Shown piece after piece: positions 40,100 through 54,800 of a DNA stretch of 64,000 nucleotides. The position numbers were made by a program, and so were the translations under genes. Origin of the DNA: Nemania diffusa (Eukaryota; Ascomycota; Sordariomycetes; Xylariales; Xylariaceae); the NCBI GenBank assembly GCA_038501195.1, contig JBBPUQ010000007.1, positions 806,001 through 870,000 of the forward strand, read 5' to 3'. The stretch's first letter is position 1. Every line of letters begins with the position of its first letter. The notes beneath the pieces were generated by a model. That model searched no databases and was not told where the DNA came from. It saw only the letters and a list, made by a program, of their open reading frames with translations.

Positions 40100-40790
40100 T
40101 TTTATAAATAATTAATACTGTTTTAAATATTTATAAATTAAATAAAAATAAATTTTATGTTTTTTTTTTATATTAAAAAAACTAATAATATTATTTAAAT
40201 AAATTATATAAATATAATTTATTAATTTTATTAAAGTTTTATATATATAAATTTAAAATATTATTAAAATATTAATTAATTTAAATAATATTATTATATA
40301 TTTAATATAATTATAATATATTTAAAAAATAATTTTTTATTTATTATTAAATTAAATTTAAATTTAATAATAAAATTTTTTTAAATTTAATTTAAAAAAT
40401 ATATTTATAAATTTTAAATAGTTTATAATTTTTAAAATTAAAAATTAAAAATTTTTAATTTTTATAATAATTTTATTTAATTTTTTATAATTTATATATA
40501 GCTATATTATATTGTTTTTTTTTTTAAATATAAATAATATAAATATTTTTATATTTATTTTTAAATATTAACTTTTTTTTTAAATATTAATTTTTTATTT
40601 AATATTTTTTAAATATTTTTTATTAAATTTTTATAATAAAATATATAAATTTAAAAAATATTTTTATTTTTTTTATTAAATTAATTATATATTTTATTTT
40701 ATTTAAAATTAATAATTTTTTTATATTTTATTTAAAATATTATAATAAATTGATTTGTTTTAATTAAATTTTATTATTAATTTTTTTTAA
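40100..40790 (-). pseudogene. X4 reverse transcriptase remnant
   Basis: On the minus strand the catalytic box reads IIYLNNI, with the two Asp codons changed to AAT (plus-strand 40190-40195). Upstream RT sequence aligns to X3 60100-60770. Confidence 0.75.
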
Positions 40791-41395
40791 AAAAAAGTTT
40801 TTTTTTTAGTTTTATATTTATAAAGTTTATAATAAAAGTATTTTTATTTTTAATTATTATTTTAATAAACTTTTTAAAGTTTATTTTTTTAAACTTTTTA
40901 AAATATTATTAATTTAATATAATATTTAAAATAATTTTTAATTATTTTATATTTAATTTTTATAATATAAATTTAAATATTAATTAATTATATTTAATAA
41001 TAAAAAATATTTATATAAAAAATTTATAAATATTTTTAATATTAATTATTTTTAATATTATTTTATAAATTTTTTAATAATGTAAAATTTTATTATTAAA
41101 ATTTAATAAATATAAAATTAATATATAAATTAATTAAAACTTTTTTTATATTAAATTTTTATAAATAATATTTATTTATATTTTTATATTTATATTTATT
41201 ATTATTTATTTTTATAATTTTTTATTATATAATTTAAAAATAATTAAAATTTTAAATAGTTTATATATATTAAATATTTAAAAGTTTTTAATTAAAATAA
41301 ATTAAATATATTGTTTTATTTTAATTTATTTTTTTAGTTTTTTTTTACTATTAAATCAAATAGTTTTAATATTTTATATTTTTTTAAAATATTTT

Positions 41396-41620
41396 TAATA
41401 TAAATAAATATAAAAATTTTAAAAAATAAATTTTTTAAAATTATTTTATATATATTTTTAATATTAGTTTTATTTAAAACTATTTTATATTATTAAATTA
41501 AATAAATAAAAAAAACTATTAGTTTTTTTGTTTTAATTTAATTTTATAAGTTTATTTTTTTAATTTATATTATATTTTTATAAATTTAAATATTAATATT
41601 ATTTATAATAAACTTTATTA
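41396..41620 (+). repeat. Y2 left LTR
   Basis: A 225-bp Y LTR, strongly mutated (almost all C lost). It contains a local change AAAAACTATTAG where other copies have AAAAAGCTTTTAAG. Confidence 0.92.
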
Positions 41621-42938
41621 AATAATATAATAAATTTCATAATTAAATAATTTTATATTTTTAATTTTTTTTTATTAATAAATTATATATTATTTAAAAT
41701 ATTTCATTTAAATTATATCTTTATTATTTAAATATTTTAACTTTAATATATATATTATAATAAAGTTTTTTATTTTTTTAAATAATATATATATTTTTAA
41801 TATTATATTATTTTATTTAAATTAAATTTTTATTATTTAAATATAATAATTAATTAAATTTAACAAGTTTTTTATTTTAAATAATTAATTATTATTAAAG
41901 TTTTTATAAATTAATATAAAAAATTTTATATTATTTTTATATTTTTATATTTTTATTTTTTTATATTTTTATATATTAAAACAATTATATTAATTTTTTA
42001 TAACTATTTTTAATTATAATTAATATTTATATTATTTTTAATTAATAATTTTTTAAATATTAGTTTATTTTATATTCAAATAATAATAATTATATTAAAA
42101 TTTTATTATATATTATTAAATTTAATTTTATTACTTTTTTTTTATTTTTTTTTATATATTTGAAGTTATAATATATTTGCTTTATTAATTAAATAATTTT
42201 TTATGATTTATTAATTTATATATATATATTTATTTAATTAATAGTTAATAATTAAATATTTTATAAAGCTTGTTTATTTATATTATATTTTATATTTTTA
42301 AAAAGTACTTTTGTTTTATTTTTTTATTATATTAATATAACTATTTAATTATTTTAATTATTTTATTATTTTATTTTGTTATATTTTAGTTATATATATT
42401 AAATAATAATATAAAAAAATATATTTATAAAAAAAAAACAAAAGCTTTTTTATAATTAAAAAGTTTTATTTATTTGTTACTATTAAAAATTTTATATTAA
42501 AATTAATTAAATTTAATATAATAAAACTTTTATAATAATTTAATTTTTAATTATAACTAAAACTTTATAATAATATTACTTTAATATTTTAAAATTTTTA
42601 AAAGTTTTAATTTTTATATATATAGCTATATATAAAACAAAAATTATAAATTATAAACAATATATTATTTAATTTTAAAATAAATCAATATATAAATATT
42701 AAAATAAAAACAATATTTTAAAAATTTAATAATTAAAAAAACAAAAACTATAAAATAAATAAAATATTTAATATAATATATAAATATATAATATATTAAA
42801 AAATATTTTTATTTTATAAAATATAATAAATATAATAATAAATAATATATAAATAATAATATTAAAATTTAGAAATTAATAATAAATAATTATAAATTTT
42901 ATAAATATTGTTATAATAATAACTAAATTAATTTTTAA

Positions 42939-43915
42939 AATATTAATATTAATTATAAATTATAACAGTTTTATTAATTGTTTTAATTATATTTATTATA
43001 GTTTTATTAATTTATATTTATTGTTTATATTTAAATAATTTTTATTTTTATTTATAAATAAATTTTATAAAAAAATAAACTTTTTATTATAAAAAATATT
43101 TTATTATTACTTTTTATATTAAAAATAAATATAAAAAAAACTTATAATTATATAAATATTAAAAAAACATTTTTTTAAAACTTTATTAATATTAATAGTA
43201 AAGTTTATTAATTTAACAATAGTTATTATAAATATATTTATATAATATATATTTATAATATTAAATAATATATTTTTTTTAATTATAACTATTTTATTTA
43301 TTTAATTTAATATTAAATTATAATTATTTATAAAAAAAGTATTTAATAAATTATATAAAAATATTTTATATAATAGTTTATTATAATATTTTATTATATA
43401 TTAATATTAGTTTTAATTTTTAATTTATAGTTATAAATATTAATATTATTAAATATTTAAATTTTAATATAAATTATTTAAAACTTTTAATTTTAAAAAA
43501 GAATTTTAATAATAATAATAAAAACAATAATAATAACAATAATAATTTATTAAATTATAACTTTATTAATAATAAAAACAATATATTATTTTTTTTATTT
43601 ATATAACTTTTTAGTTTTATAAAAAAAATATTAATTTTATAGTTTAATAAATAAAATAATACTTTTAATTTTATTAATATTAATTTTTAATATTAATATT
43701 GTTTTAAATAAATAAATATTAATTAATTTAAATTTAATTATAAAAATTATAATAATATTAATATAGTTGTTAATAATAATAAATTAATTTTTATTAATAT
43801 ATATTATTTTATTAAATAATTTAATTTTTTTATAAAAAATTTAAAATTAGTTAAAAACAATATTTATTAAATTTTAGCTTTATAATAAACTTTTTTAATT
43901 AAATTAATACTTTTA
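42939..43915. other. Segment of Y2 absent from Y1
   Basis: The Y1 equivalent passes directly from TTAAGCTAGTTTTT to AATAAATTATTAAATTAATTG near 4990. In Y2 about 977 bases separate the same sequences. The segment contains an AAT/AAC-type repeat at about 43509-43550. No LTR or clear target duplication bounds it. It could be an insertion in Y2 or an original part of the element deleted from Y1. Confidence 0.6.
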
Positions 43916-46900
43916 TAATAAATTATTAAATTAATTATAAAAATTATAATAAATTTTTAAGTTTAAAAATTAAATATATTATTAAAAAAATTAATTAATT
44001 AATTTTTAATATAATTTATAATAATAACTATAAAGTTTAATTAAAATATTTTTATATTATAAAATATATTATATAATAAAATAGAAATAATATATTTTAT
44101 TTAAAAAAAGCTATAATATATTAAAATAATAAAAACTTTTAATAAAAGTAATAATAATTAATATAAAATTATAATAGTTATTTATATATATATAAATTTA
44201 AATATTAAAAACTATTTATATTTTTTTAAAAATAATAATATATTAATAAAATATATATTATATATTGTTAAAAGAAAACTTTTAATTATAATAATAATTA
44301 TTTAAAAAGTTTTTTTTTATTAATATAATTATTAAAAAAACAAATAAAATAATAAAAATTAAACATTTTTTTAATTATAATATAAAAATAATAAACTTTT
44401 ATAAAAAAAAAAAAGTTTTAAATATAAAAATAGTTATAATAAGTTTTAAAATAAATATTAAAAAAAAAAAAAAACAAATTAAGTTTATATAATATAAAAA
44501 AAAAAGCTTTAATTTTTTTATTAAATTTTTTATTTTTAAACTTAAATTTATATTATAAAATATTTATTATAATTAATTATAATATTATATATAAATATTA
44601 TAAATAAATATTATAATAAAACTTTTAATTTAATTAAAAATTATAATTAATATATATAAAAATATATTAAAAAACTTTTTAAATAAATAATATATATATT
44701 ATTTATATATTTAATTATATATATATATAAATAATATTATATATTGTTTTTAATAAAAAATAATTTGTTTTATTATTTAAAAGTTTACATTAAATAATTA
44801 AATTTTTTATTTATTTAAAACGCTATTTTTTTATATTTAATTATATAAAAAAAAAAATTTATTATTTTTAAATTATAATATACTTTTTTATAGCTTTATA
44901 AATTTAAAATAATATATTAATTTATTAATAATATATTTTAATATTTTATAATTATTATTTAAAAAAGAATTAATAAAAATAATTATATAATTTATTTAAA
45001 TATAAAAATAAATTATATTTTTATTATTAAAAATCTATTTAATTAATTTAAATATATTATTAAAATAAAAAATAACAAATTTAAAAATATATTATATAAA
45101 ATAAGTTAAATTTATGTTTTATTTATTAAAATATAATAAATATAAATTTTTAAAACTAATAAATATTAAAAAGTTAAATTAAATATTAAATTATATTATT
45201 AAATTAATTTTATTATTTAAAAATAAATTTTTAAATTTTTATAAAATTAAGATTAATTATTATATTAATATAATAATTTTTATTAATATATTTAATTTGA
45301 AATTTTTTTTTTAAATATATTTACAAATATATTTATATATATATATAATTATTTTAATATAAAAAATATTATTTATATTAAATTTATTAATATAAATATT
45401 TAAAATTTATAAATTTTTATTATTAAATAAAAACTTTATATTTAAATTAATTTAAAAAAATAATATAACAATATTAATTAATTTTATTATTTTTAAATTA
45501 AAATTGTTTTTAAAAAAATATAAATTAATATAATTTAAAAATAACAATATATAAATTAAAATATTAAAAATATATAAAAAAAGTATTTTAAAGTTATAAT
45601 AATAGCTATAAAATTAATAATAGTTAAAATTATTATATTTTAAATATTTATTAATTAAAAATTAATTTTAGTTATAATTAATATAAAAAATATAAATATA
45701 AATATTATTAAAACAAATATTTATATTTTTAATAATTTTAAATTAATTAATATTTATTATATAAAGTAGTTATTAATTAAAACTTTTATTATTATAATTA
45801 TAATATTAAATATATATTTAATTAATTTTAATGTTATATTAAATATTAAAAATATATTAATATTAATTAATATATTAAAATTATATAAACTTTTTTTTAT
45901 AAATTTTATTAATAATATAATTTATAATATAATATAAGTTGTTATAAATAAATACTTATTAAATATATTTTTTTTATTAAAAAAAACTAAAATAAAAAAG
46001 CTTAAATTTAAAATTTTAAAAATAACTTTTATTGTAAAAATTAAAAAGTTTTTTTTAAAAAAAAAAGTTAAAATATTAAATAAATAGTTTATTTATATAA
46101 ATAATAATATTATAATTAAAAAAACTTTATAAGTATTAAAAAATATAGTTAAAATTTTAAAAAATTAAAATATTATTAATAGTTTAAAAAAAAACTAAAT
46201 ATAAATTTTATTAATAAATAATTAATAAAATATAAAACTAAATTTATATATATATATTTTTAACATTTAAAATTAAAAAATAATAAATATTATTTTTAAT
46301 TAACTTAATAAAAAAAGTTATATAAAATAAATAAATAAACTATTTTTTTTTATTTAGTTTATTTTTATAATTTAAATATAAAAAAAAAAAAAATTATTTT
46401 ATTAATTTAATATAAAAAATATATTATAATAATTAATATTATATTATTTTTTTATTAATTTAAAGTTTATTTAAAATATTATAATAAATTTATTATAATT
46501 AATTTTAAAAAATTAAAATAATTTATTATAATTTTAAAAATTTTTTAAAGTTTTTTTATTTATATTTAAAAATTTATAAATAAATTGTTATAATTATTTT
46601 AAAACTTTTATTATATTTTTATTAATAATATTATAATTTTTTTAATAATTAAAATTAAATATTTATTATATTTATAAAATATATTTATATTATTTTAAAA
46701 AAAAAACAAATTATTATTATTTAAAAAATTATTTATTATATATATTTTTTTATAAAACTTTTAAAATTTTAAATAAATATTTTTAATATATTTATAATTA
46801 AAACAAAACTAGTTATTTTTTAAAACTTTAAATTTTTAAATTAATTAAAAGTTTTAAAATAATATTTAAATAATAATAAATTTTAATATATTTTATTTTT

Positions 46901-48559
46901 TTATTATATTTAATATATAAAATTATTATAAAAAAACAATTAAATTATTAAATTAAAAATATTAAATATATTATAAATTAACATTTTTTAAATTTATAAA
47001 AATAAAACTAAAATTTTATAAAATAATATAAATATTAATTTATAATAATATAATATTATATTATTATAACTTAGTTAAAATTTTATTTATATAAATAAAT
47101 ATATTTTTTAAACAAAAGTTTAATATTATAATATTTTATTTTATAAATAAATATATATAAAAATTTAATTTAATTATATTTTTTAATTGTTTTATATTTT
47201 AATTAAAAATATATTAAAATTTTTTAAAAATAAAAATAATTTATATTATATAAATATATAAATATTTAAAAATTATAATAAAAATATTATATAATTTAAT
47301 AATTATATTTATAAATTATTATTTTATTAAAAATATTTTAAATTAAATTAATGTAAATATAAATTTAATAAATTATTTTAATAAATATTTAATAAATATA
47401 TAAATTTATTTATTATTATATAAATTATAAATATATTATTTATTTAAATGTTTTAATTTTATTTTTAATATATTAAATTAATTTAATAAATATTAAAAAT
47501 AAAATTTAATAATTTATTAAAAATTTAATTTTTAATTAAATATAATTTATAATATTTAAAATAATTATAAATAAAAAAGTTAAATTTAAATTTATAATTA
47601 ATTATAATAAAAATTTTAAATATTATAAAAATTTAAAAACTATTTATAAAAATAATAAAAATATTATAAATTTTTCATATTTTAATTATTTATTTATTAT
47701 AATTAACAAATTACTATATAATATAAATTATAAAAAAAATATAAATTATATATTTTAAAAAAACAAATTAATAAATTTTTAAATATAATATATAATAATA
47801 AATATTATTTTAAATATAAATATATAATAATAAAATTTAAATTATATATAATTATATTTAAAATAAAATAAATTTAAATATATTTAAAATTTTATAATAA
47901 ATATAAAATATATAATATAAATAATTTTTTTTTTTTAAAAACTATTAATTTATTTAATTAAAAAATATAAAACTAATAAAAACTATTATTATAAATTTTA
48001 TTATAAAACTATTTAAAGTTTTAATAATTATTATTTTATAATATTTATATAAAATTTTAAATTATAATATATTAATAATTATAATTTATATTATATTTAA
48101 AAATATATTTTTTATTTTTTAATATAAAATATATATAATTATATATTAAATTATAATATTAATTAAATTATTTTTATTAATTAATAAAAAAATATTTAAT
48201 AATATTATTTTTAATTATAATTAAAAATTAATATTATAATTTTAAAAAAAATTATAAAAGAGTTTTAAAATAAAATTATTTATAATTATAATATATTATT
48301 TTTAAAATAATAATTTATTAAAAAAAAAACAAAATTATAAAAATAATCATTTAATATTATATATTTATATATAAATAATTATTTAATTTTTAACTTTTAA
48401 AATTAAATAATATTTTAATTTAAATAAATTGAAAAAGTAATATAATTAAAACTATTTATTTTATAAAATAATATTTTTATAAAAAAATAAAATAATTATA
48501 AATTTTATAATAATATAAATAAAATAATATTATAATAATAAATATAAATTAATAAAATT

Positions 48560-48770
48560 TAAAATTAATAATAAAATTTATTTAAAATTTTATAATAGTT
48601 ATTATTTATTTAATAAACTTTTTAAAAAATATTTATAATAATAAATTAAATTAAAAAAAATTAAATTAAAAATTAATTAATTAATATATAAATTAAACTT
48701 TTTAAAAATTTTTAATATATATTTAATTATTTTTATTATATATTTATTATTTAATATAAAAAAAAAACTT
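48560..48770 (+). pseudogene. Y2 integrase C-terminal remnant
   Basis: It aligns with 23336-23520 of Y1. The frame still reads KINNKIYLKFYNSYYL and INYKLNFLKIFNIYLIIFI-like residues, the damaged VGDKVYLxL and IHPVIS blocks. It is more mutated than Y1. Confidence 0.75.
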
Positions 48771-49132
48771 ATTTTATTATAAAATTTTTATATAAAAGTT
48801 TATTTATAATAAATAAAACTTAAATAAAAAAATAATTTATTTAAAATTAAAATTATTTTAAAAAATTAAATAAATAAATTAAAAAATAAATTTAATTATT
48901 TAATTAAATAAAAAAGTTATAAATATAAAAATAACTAATAATAATTAAAATAATAACTTTATAATATTAAAATAGTAATTAAAAAATAATAAATTTAAAA
49001 AAAAAACCGTTTTGTTTTTTAAATTAAAAAAATTTAAAAAACTTAAAACTATTTAAAAAAACAAAATTAATAATTATTATATATAATTATTAACAATAAC
49101 AATTTTTTTATATAATAATATTTAATATAAAT

Positions 49133-49320
49133 AAATATAAATGTTTTAAAAAATAAATTTTTTAAAACTATTTAATATATATTTTTAATATTAGTTTTAT
49201 ATAAAATTTCTTTATGTTAATAAATTAAATAAATAAAAAAAACTTTTAAGTTTTTTTTTTTAATTTATATTATATTTTTATAAAATTAAATATAAATATT
49301 ATTAAAAATAAATTATATTA
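49133..49320 (+). repeat. Y2 right LTR, internally deleted
   Basis: It matches the Y LTR but is about 38 bp shorter. It lacks the segment between the poly-T tract and the AATTTATATTATA block. Its left flank (AATTTTTTTATATAATAATATT) matches that of the Y1 right LTR, so it belongs with the Y2 interior. Confidence 0.88.
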
Positions 49321-51800
49321 ATAATATAAACTTTATTTTTTATTAAAATAAATAAATATTAATTAAAGTTATAATTTTTTTATAAAAAAAAATTTTTTAA
49401 ATTTTTTAATTTAATAATTTTTTTAATATAAAAAAAATAAAAAAGCTATAAATAGCTTTTTTATTTATTTTTTATAACTTTTATTTTTAAAAACTATTAT
49501 AAATTATTTTTTTTTATAAAGTTATATTTAGTTTTTAAAACTTTAATTATTTTATTAATTATTTTTTTTTTTTTTTTTTTTAAGTTATTATTATATTATT
49601 AATATAAATAAATAACAATATTTTATTTTTTTAAAAATAATAAAGTTTATTAAATTTAAAATTAAATTTTATTTTATAAAATAACTTAGTAAACTTTTTT
49701 TATTATAATAAAAAAAACTTTTATAATTTATATAAAAGATTTAATAGTTTAATAATATATATATATAAACTTTTTTAATTAATTTAATATTAATAAATAT
49801 ATTTATAATATTATATTATTTAAGTTTTTAATTAAATTTAATAATAATAGCTATTAATATTTTAAATCATTTTTTTATTAATATATTAATATATATGTTT
49901 TTTTTATTATAATTAAATTATTAATTTTTTTATATTATTAAACAAGTTTTATATTTGCTATAATAGTTATATTTATTCAATTTATATATATATATTTATA
50001 TATAATTTAATATTAAACTTTTTTGTAAAAAACTTTTTAAAATGCTTTTTTAAATGTTTATTTTACTATAGCTTTATAAATATATATATTTAACTTTAAA
50101 AAAATAATTTTTTAATAAATAATTAATAAATTTATTATATTATTTTAATAAAAATTTTTTTTTTTAATAATAAATTTTTATTTTTTAAAATAATTGTTTT
50201 TAAAAATAAACTTTTTAATAATAGTTAAATAATTTAAAACTTAAAAGTTTTTTTTTTTTTTAAAACAGCTTTATTAATATTTAATACTTGTAATATTTTA
50301 TTATAAAAAGTATTAGTTAATTTATTTTTAATATTTTATATTTAACATTAATTGTTTATATATATATAAGCTTTAAAAAAATTTATAACTTAATTAAAAG
50401 TTTTTTTTTTATAAGCTTTTTATAATATTAAATTTTAATAATAAATTATTATAACTATATATAATATTTTTTAATAAGTAAATTTATTATATTTTTATTA
50501 TTAATTTATTATTAATATATAAAGTTATAACTAAGTGGCTAAACTAAGTAATATTTAAAATAACATTTGTAATTAAAGTAGAGCTTTTAACTTATATATA
50601 TAACTTATTATATATTTACAAATATATATTTATATAAACTAAGTTTAAAATAGTTTTTTTTTTATTTTTTTTTATAATTAATATATAAACAATATTTTAT
50701 TTGCAAATTTTGCTTTATTTAAATATATTAATTATAACAATTGTAAAATCTTTAGTATATTATAGTTATAAAACTTTATATTTAATTATATTAATTTAAT
50801 TAATTAACTTATTTATATAATAAATATATTAATTATTTTTGCTAGTTTATTATATTATATAAATATTTTAAACAATAAAAAATTAACTACTTTTTTAAAT
50901 AACTTTTTAATTGTTAAATTTAATTTGTTTAATTTTATAAAATATTATATTTGATTTAATAAAGCTTTTAAAAGTAATTTTTATTTTTGATTTTTTTATA
51001 TAACTTTAATAACTAATTCGATATTTTTTTTTATAAAAAAACATAATAAAAATAATAATTTTATTAGTAAAAAAAAAAAGCTATAATTTATAAAAAGTTT
51101 TAATAAAATGTTAAATTTTTAAAGTTTTTTAAACAATATTAAAACGTAATAATAAATAAAACTTGTTAAAACATTATTGTTTATATATATAAATTTATTA
51201 AAAAATATTAAACAAAAGTTTAAAGTTTAAAAAATTTTTTTATAACAATTATTAATATAAATAAAATAGCTTATTTTAACTTTTATAATATTATAAATAT
51301 TTTTATTTTTTATAAAATTATAAAAGCTAATTAAGCTATTATATTTAAAAAAACTTACTATTTAAAGCTTAAATTATAAAATATATAATTTAATAAATAT
51401 TAATATATATATATATAAAAAAAAGCTAAATTAAACAAAACTAATTAATTAATTAATAATTTAGTAATTTAAAATTAAACTATTATAACAAATATTATTA
51501 ATTAAATTATTATATTTTATATTATTGTTAATATAATAAATTTTAATAATTTAAAATATAAAAAGTTTATTAAAACAAAAGTTATAACTTTTTATAATAA
51601 ATTTAAAAAAAAAACAAAATAAATTTTAAAATATAGCTTTAATATTAATTTAATTATTTATTAATTAATATAAATTAATTAATAAATAATATTATAAAAA
51701 TAAAAAATATTAAATTTTATTTAAATAATATAGCTATTAATAATTTATAATTTTATTTAAAAAATATTTATTTAAAATAAATTATTATATTTATAAAATT
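49321..51800. other. Unresolved region, weak coding-like character on the minus strand
   Basis: This 2.5-kb stretch is T-rich on the plus strand, like the minus-strand X copies, which suggests a minus-strand element. It keeps slightly more G and C near 50520-50600 (AAGTGGCTAAACTAAG, AAAGTAGAGC). Reading the minus strand there gives runs without stops but no motif I recognise. It does not continue X4. A 22-base poly-T tract lies near 49560. It is probably part of another mutated retrotransposon. Confidence 0.4.
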
Positions 51801-54800
51801 ATTAAAATATTTAATTAAGTAATATAACAACTTAAATGAAAAAGAAAAAAGCTTAAATAAAATAAAAAAGCTATAAGTTGAAAAAATTTTTAAATTTTTA
51901 AATTTTTAAAAATTAGTTTATATATTTAATTAATAAATAATTTTTTTTTAACTTTTAATAAAAAAAAAAGTTTAATGTTTGTTTTATAAAATAAATTAAA
52001 ATTTAAATAATATTTTAATATTTAAATAAAAAAATAATATATAAAAAGTTTATATTTTAATATAAATATTTAATTTATATTTTAAATAAAAATTATATAT
52101 TAAATAAATAATATAAAAAAAAACAGAAAAAATAATTTAAAACTATTTTAAGTAGTAAAAATATTAAAACAACTAATATATTTTTAAAAAAAATATATTT
52201 AAAATTTGTAAAAAAAAAAATTAATTAATTTATAAAAAAAAAAAAATGTTTTATTTATTAAAAAAAAAAATATTAAACTAAAAATGTTTTCAAATAAATA
52301 AATTTATAATAATAATAATTAAAAATTAAAGAATTAAACTATTAATTATATATTTAAAATATAAAAATATTAAATAAATTAAAAATTAAAAATAAAAAAA
52401 AAGTTTAATTTTAAAATTATTAAACTTTGTTTTAAAAATATTGTTAAATAAATTAATTATAAATAATATAAAAAAGATTTTAATATTATTTTTAAATAAA
52501 AATTTATTTTTAATAATTATTACAATAAAAATAAATAAATAAACTTTTATTACTAAAGCTTTAATTAATATAAAAATAAATAAATATATTTTTATAAATA
52601 TAATATTTATTAAAAAAATTATAATAAAAATAAACATTATAATTTATAATAACTTTATTAAATAAATTATAACTAAATATAATATTAATTTATATTAAAA
52701 AGTTAATTAAGTGTTAATAATAAACTTTTTTTTATAATAATTAATATAAAATATAACTTTTTAATTAAAAAAAAGTTTTATAAATAATATAATATTTTAA
52801 TAAATTATAAATAACATTATTATATTTTTTTATTTTTAAATAAAAAACTTATAATAAATAACAAAATAAATATAGCTATAAAAATATTTAAAAAAACTAT
52901 ATTATAAAAAATATAATAAAAAAAGTTTTTTAAATTTTATAAAAACTTTTTATATAAAAATATATAAAAAATAAATTGCTAATTATAAATAATTAAAATA
53001 AAAAAAGTTTTTTTATTAGTATTAAATTTATTTAAAAAAACAAATTAAAAATATAATAAATAAAAACTATATAAATTATAAAAAAATATAATAAAATAAT
53101 ATAAATATAAACTATTAATAAATATTATTATTTTTAAAACTGTTTTTTTTATAAAGTTTATTTATTATAAATAAATTAAACTATATATTATTAATATTAA
53201 TAAAATCGATATAATAATTTAAAATAAAAAATATAAAAAAGTATTTTTTAATAAAAAAACTAAAAAATTTAAAAAAAAAACATAAAAATAAGTTTTAAAA
53301 AAATATTATTTTTTATTTTATATATTTAATAAAATAAATTTAAATTAATTATTATTAAATTAATTTATAAATTATTAAATTAATTTAATTTTTAATAAAA
53401 TTAATAATAATTTAATTAATTATTTTTTTTATAAATTATTAATTAAAAAATTTAAAATTATAAAAAAATATATAGTAAAAAATTTATATAAAAAATTTAT
53501 TATTTTTAAAAATGTTTTATTTATTATATTAATATTATTTATTTTAAAATTAAATAAAAAACTATAATTTTATATTAATTATTAAAAAATTAATATTATT
53601 ATTTATTGTTTTTAATAAATAAAGCTTTAATTTAAATTATTAAAGTTAATATTTTTATAAAATTTAATATATAATAAATATTTTATTAAATTTATATATA
53701 TTTAAATTATAAAAATTTAATTATTTTTAAAATCAAATATAGTTTTTTTAAATATAAAATATTATTTTTTAAATTAATTAATAAATTTACTATTTTTTAA
53801 TAATATATAAATAATATTTTAAAAAAATATTTAAATAATTTTTATAATATTTATATTAATAATATATTTATTTAATTAAATAATTTAAAAAAAAATAAAT
53901 AATATATAAAAAAAGTATTAAAAAAGCTATAAAATATAAGTTTTATATTATTAAAATTAAATATTTAAAATTTATTATAAAAAAAAAACAAAATAAAAAT
54001 AAATTTTAAAAAAATTATAATAATATAAAACTAAAAATAATTAATAAATATAAAAATAATTTAATTATTTTTAAAATTTTATAATTTTTATTAATAATTT
54101 ATTTTAAAATATAATTATAAAATAAAGTTTTTATTTAAATTAATTAAAAAAAATATAATATTTTAATAAAATAAAAACTATAAAGCAGTTTTTTTAAAGT
54201 TTAAAAAAGAACTAATTTTAATATTAATATTAATTTATTATAATTATAATAAAAAAATTTAAATAAAAACTAATATTTTTAATAAAATAATAATAAAAGT
54301 TTTATTATAAAAAAAAAATAACAGTTTTTAATATTTTATTATATATTATTTAAAAACTTTATATAAAAAAAAACTAAACTATAATATTTTAAATAAAAAA
54401 ATATTAATAATAATTAAAAAATTTAACTATTAATAATTTAAATTAATAAATATATAAAAAAAACAGCTATTTTTAATTTTAATTAATTATTAAATTTTTA
54501 AATTTTTTAATATTAAATAATAATTAAATTTTTAATAAATTAATTAAATAAATTTAATAATTTAATATTATTTTATTATTATATATTAATTAAAATTAAA
54601 AAATATAATAATTAATTTATTATTAAAAAAATAAAAAAATTTACAAATTTAAAAAAATAAAATTAAATATTAATAATATATAATTTTATTTAAATTAATA
54701 AATAAATAAAAGATTTTTATAAATATAAATTTAATAATTAAATTATTTTATTTAAAACAAAATATAAAAATTAATATATTATTATTTATAATATTATTAA

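Larger units (their letters stand above)
35376..41395 (-). mobile_element. Element X4, Ty3/gypsy, 3' part only
   Basis: This is a minus-strand X element colinear with 55210-61372 of X3. It begins with its 3' LTR (35376-35575) and contains integrase and reverse transcriptase remnants. It ends where Y2 starts at 41396. The last 1.4 kb expected (gag N-terminal part, leader and 5' LTR, equivalent to X3 61372-62761) is not found right of Y2 at 49321 nor elsewhere unassigned in the window. A Y solo LTR sits at 37890-38114. X4 is more heavily mutated than X3. Confidence 0.9.
41396..49320 (+). mobile_element. Element Y2, Ty3/gypsy LTR retrotransposon
   Basis: Y2 has a left LTR (41396-41620) and a shorter right LTR (49133-49320). 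Its interior aligns with Y1 along its whole length. It lacks the W and solo-LTR insertions of Y1 and so provides both empty sites (47839-47843 and 42064-42068). It carries about 977 bases at 42939-43915 that Y1 lacks. The left flank is ATTTT (41391-41395), inside X4, but the right flank is ATAAT and is followed by sequence unrelated to X4. The element therefore does not sit in a simple insertion. Gag and pol frames are destroyed. Confidence 0.9.

Noticed and set aside
41396..49320. Tandem or segmental duplication of a chromosomal region shared with 3170-24130
   Set aside because: Both copies are bounded by the same LTRs, and Y1 also has a target duplication, so retrotransposition explains the shared sequence.
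52386..52637. 83-codon open frame on the minus strand
   Set aside because: It is low complexity and antisense to element V, whose coding strand is plus. Nothing conserved is seen.
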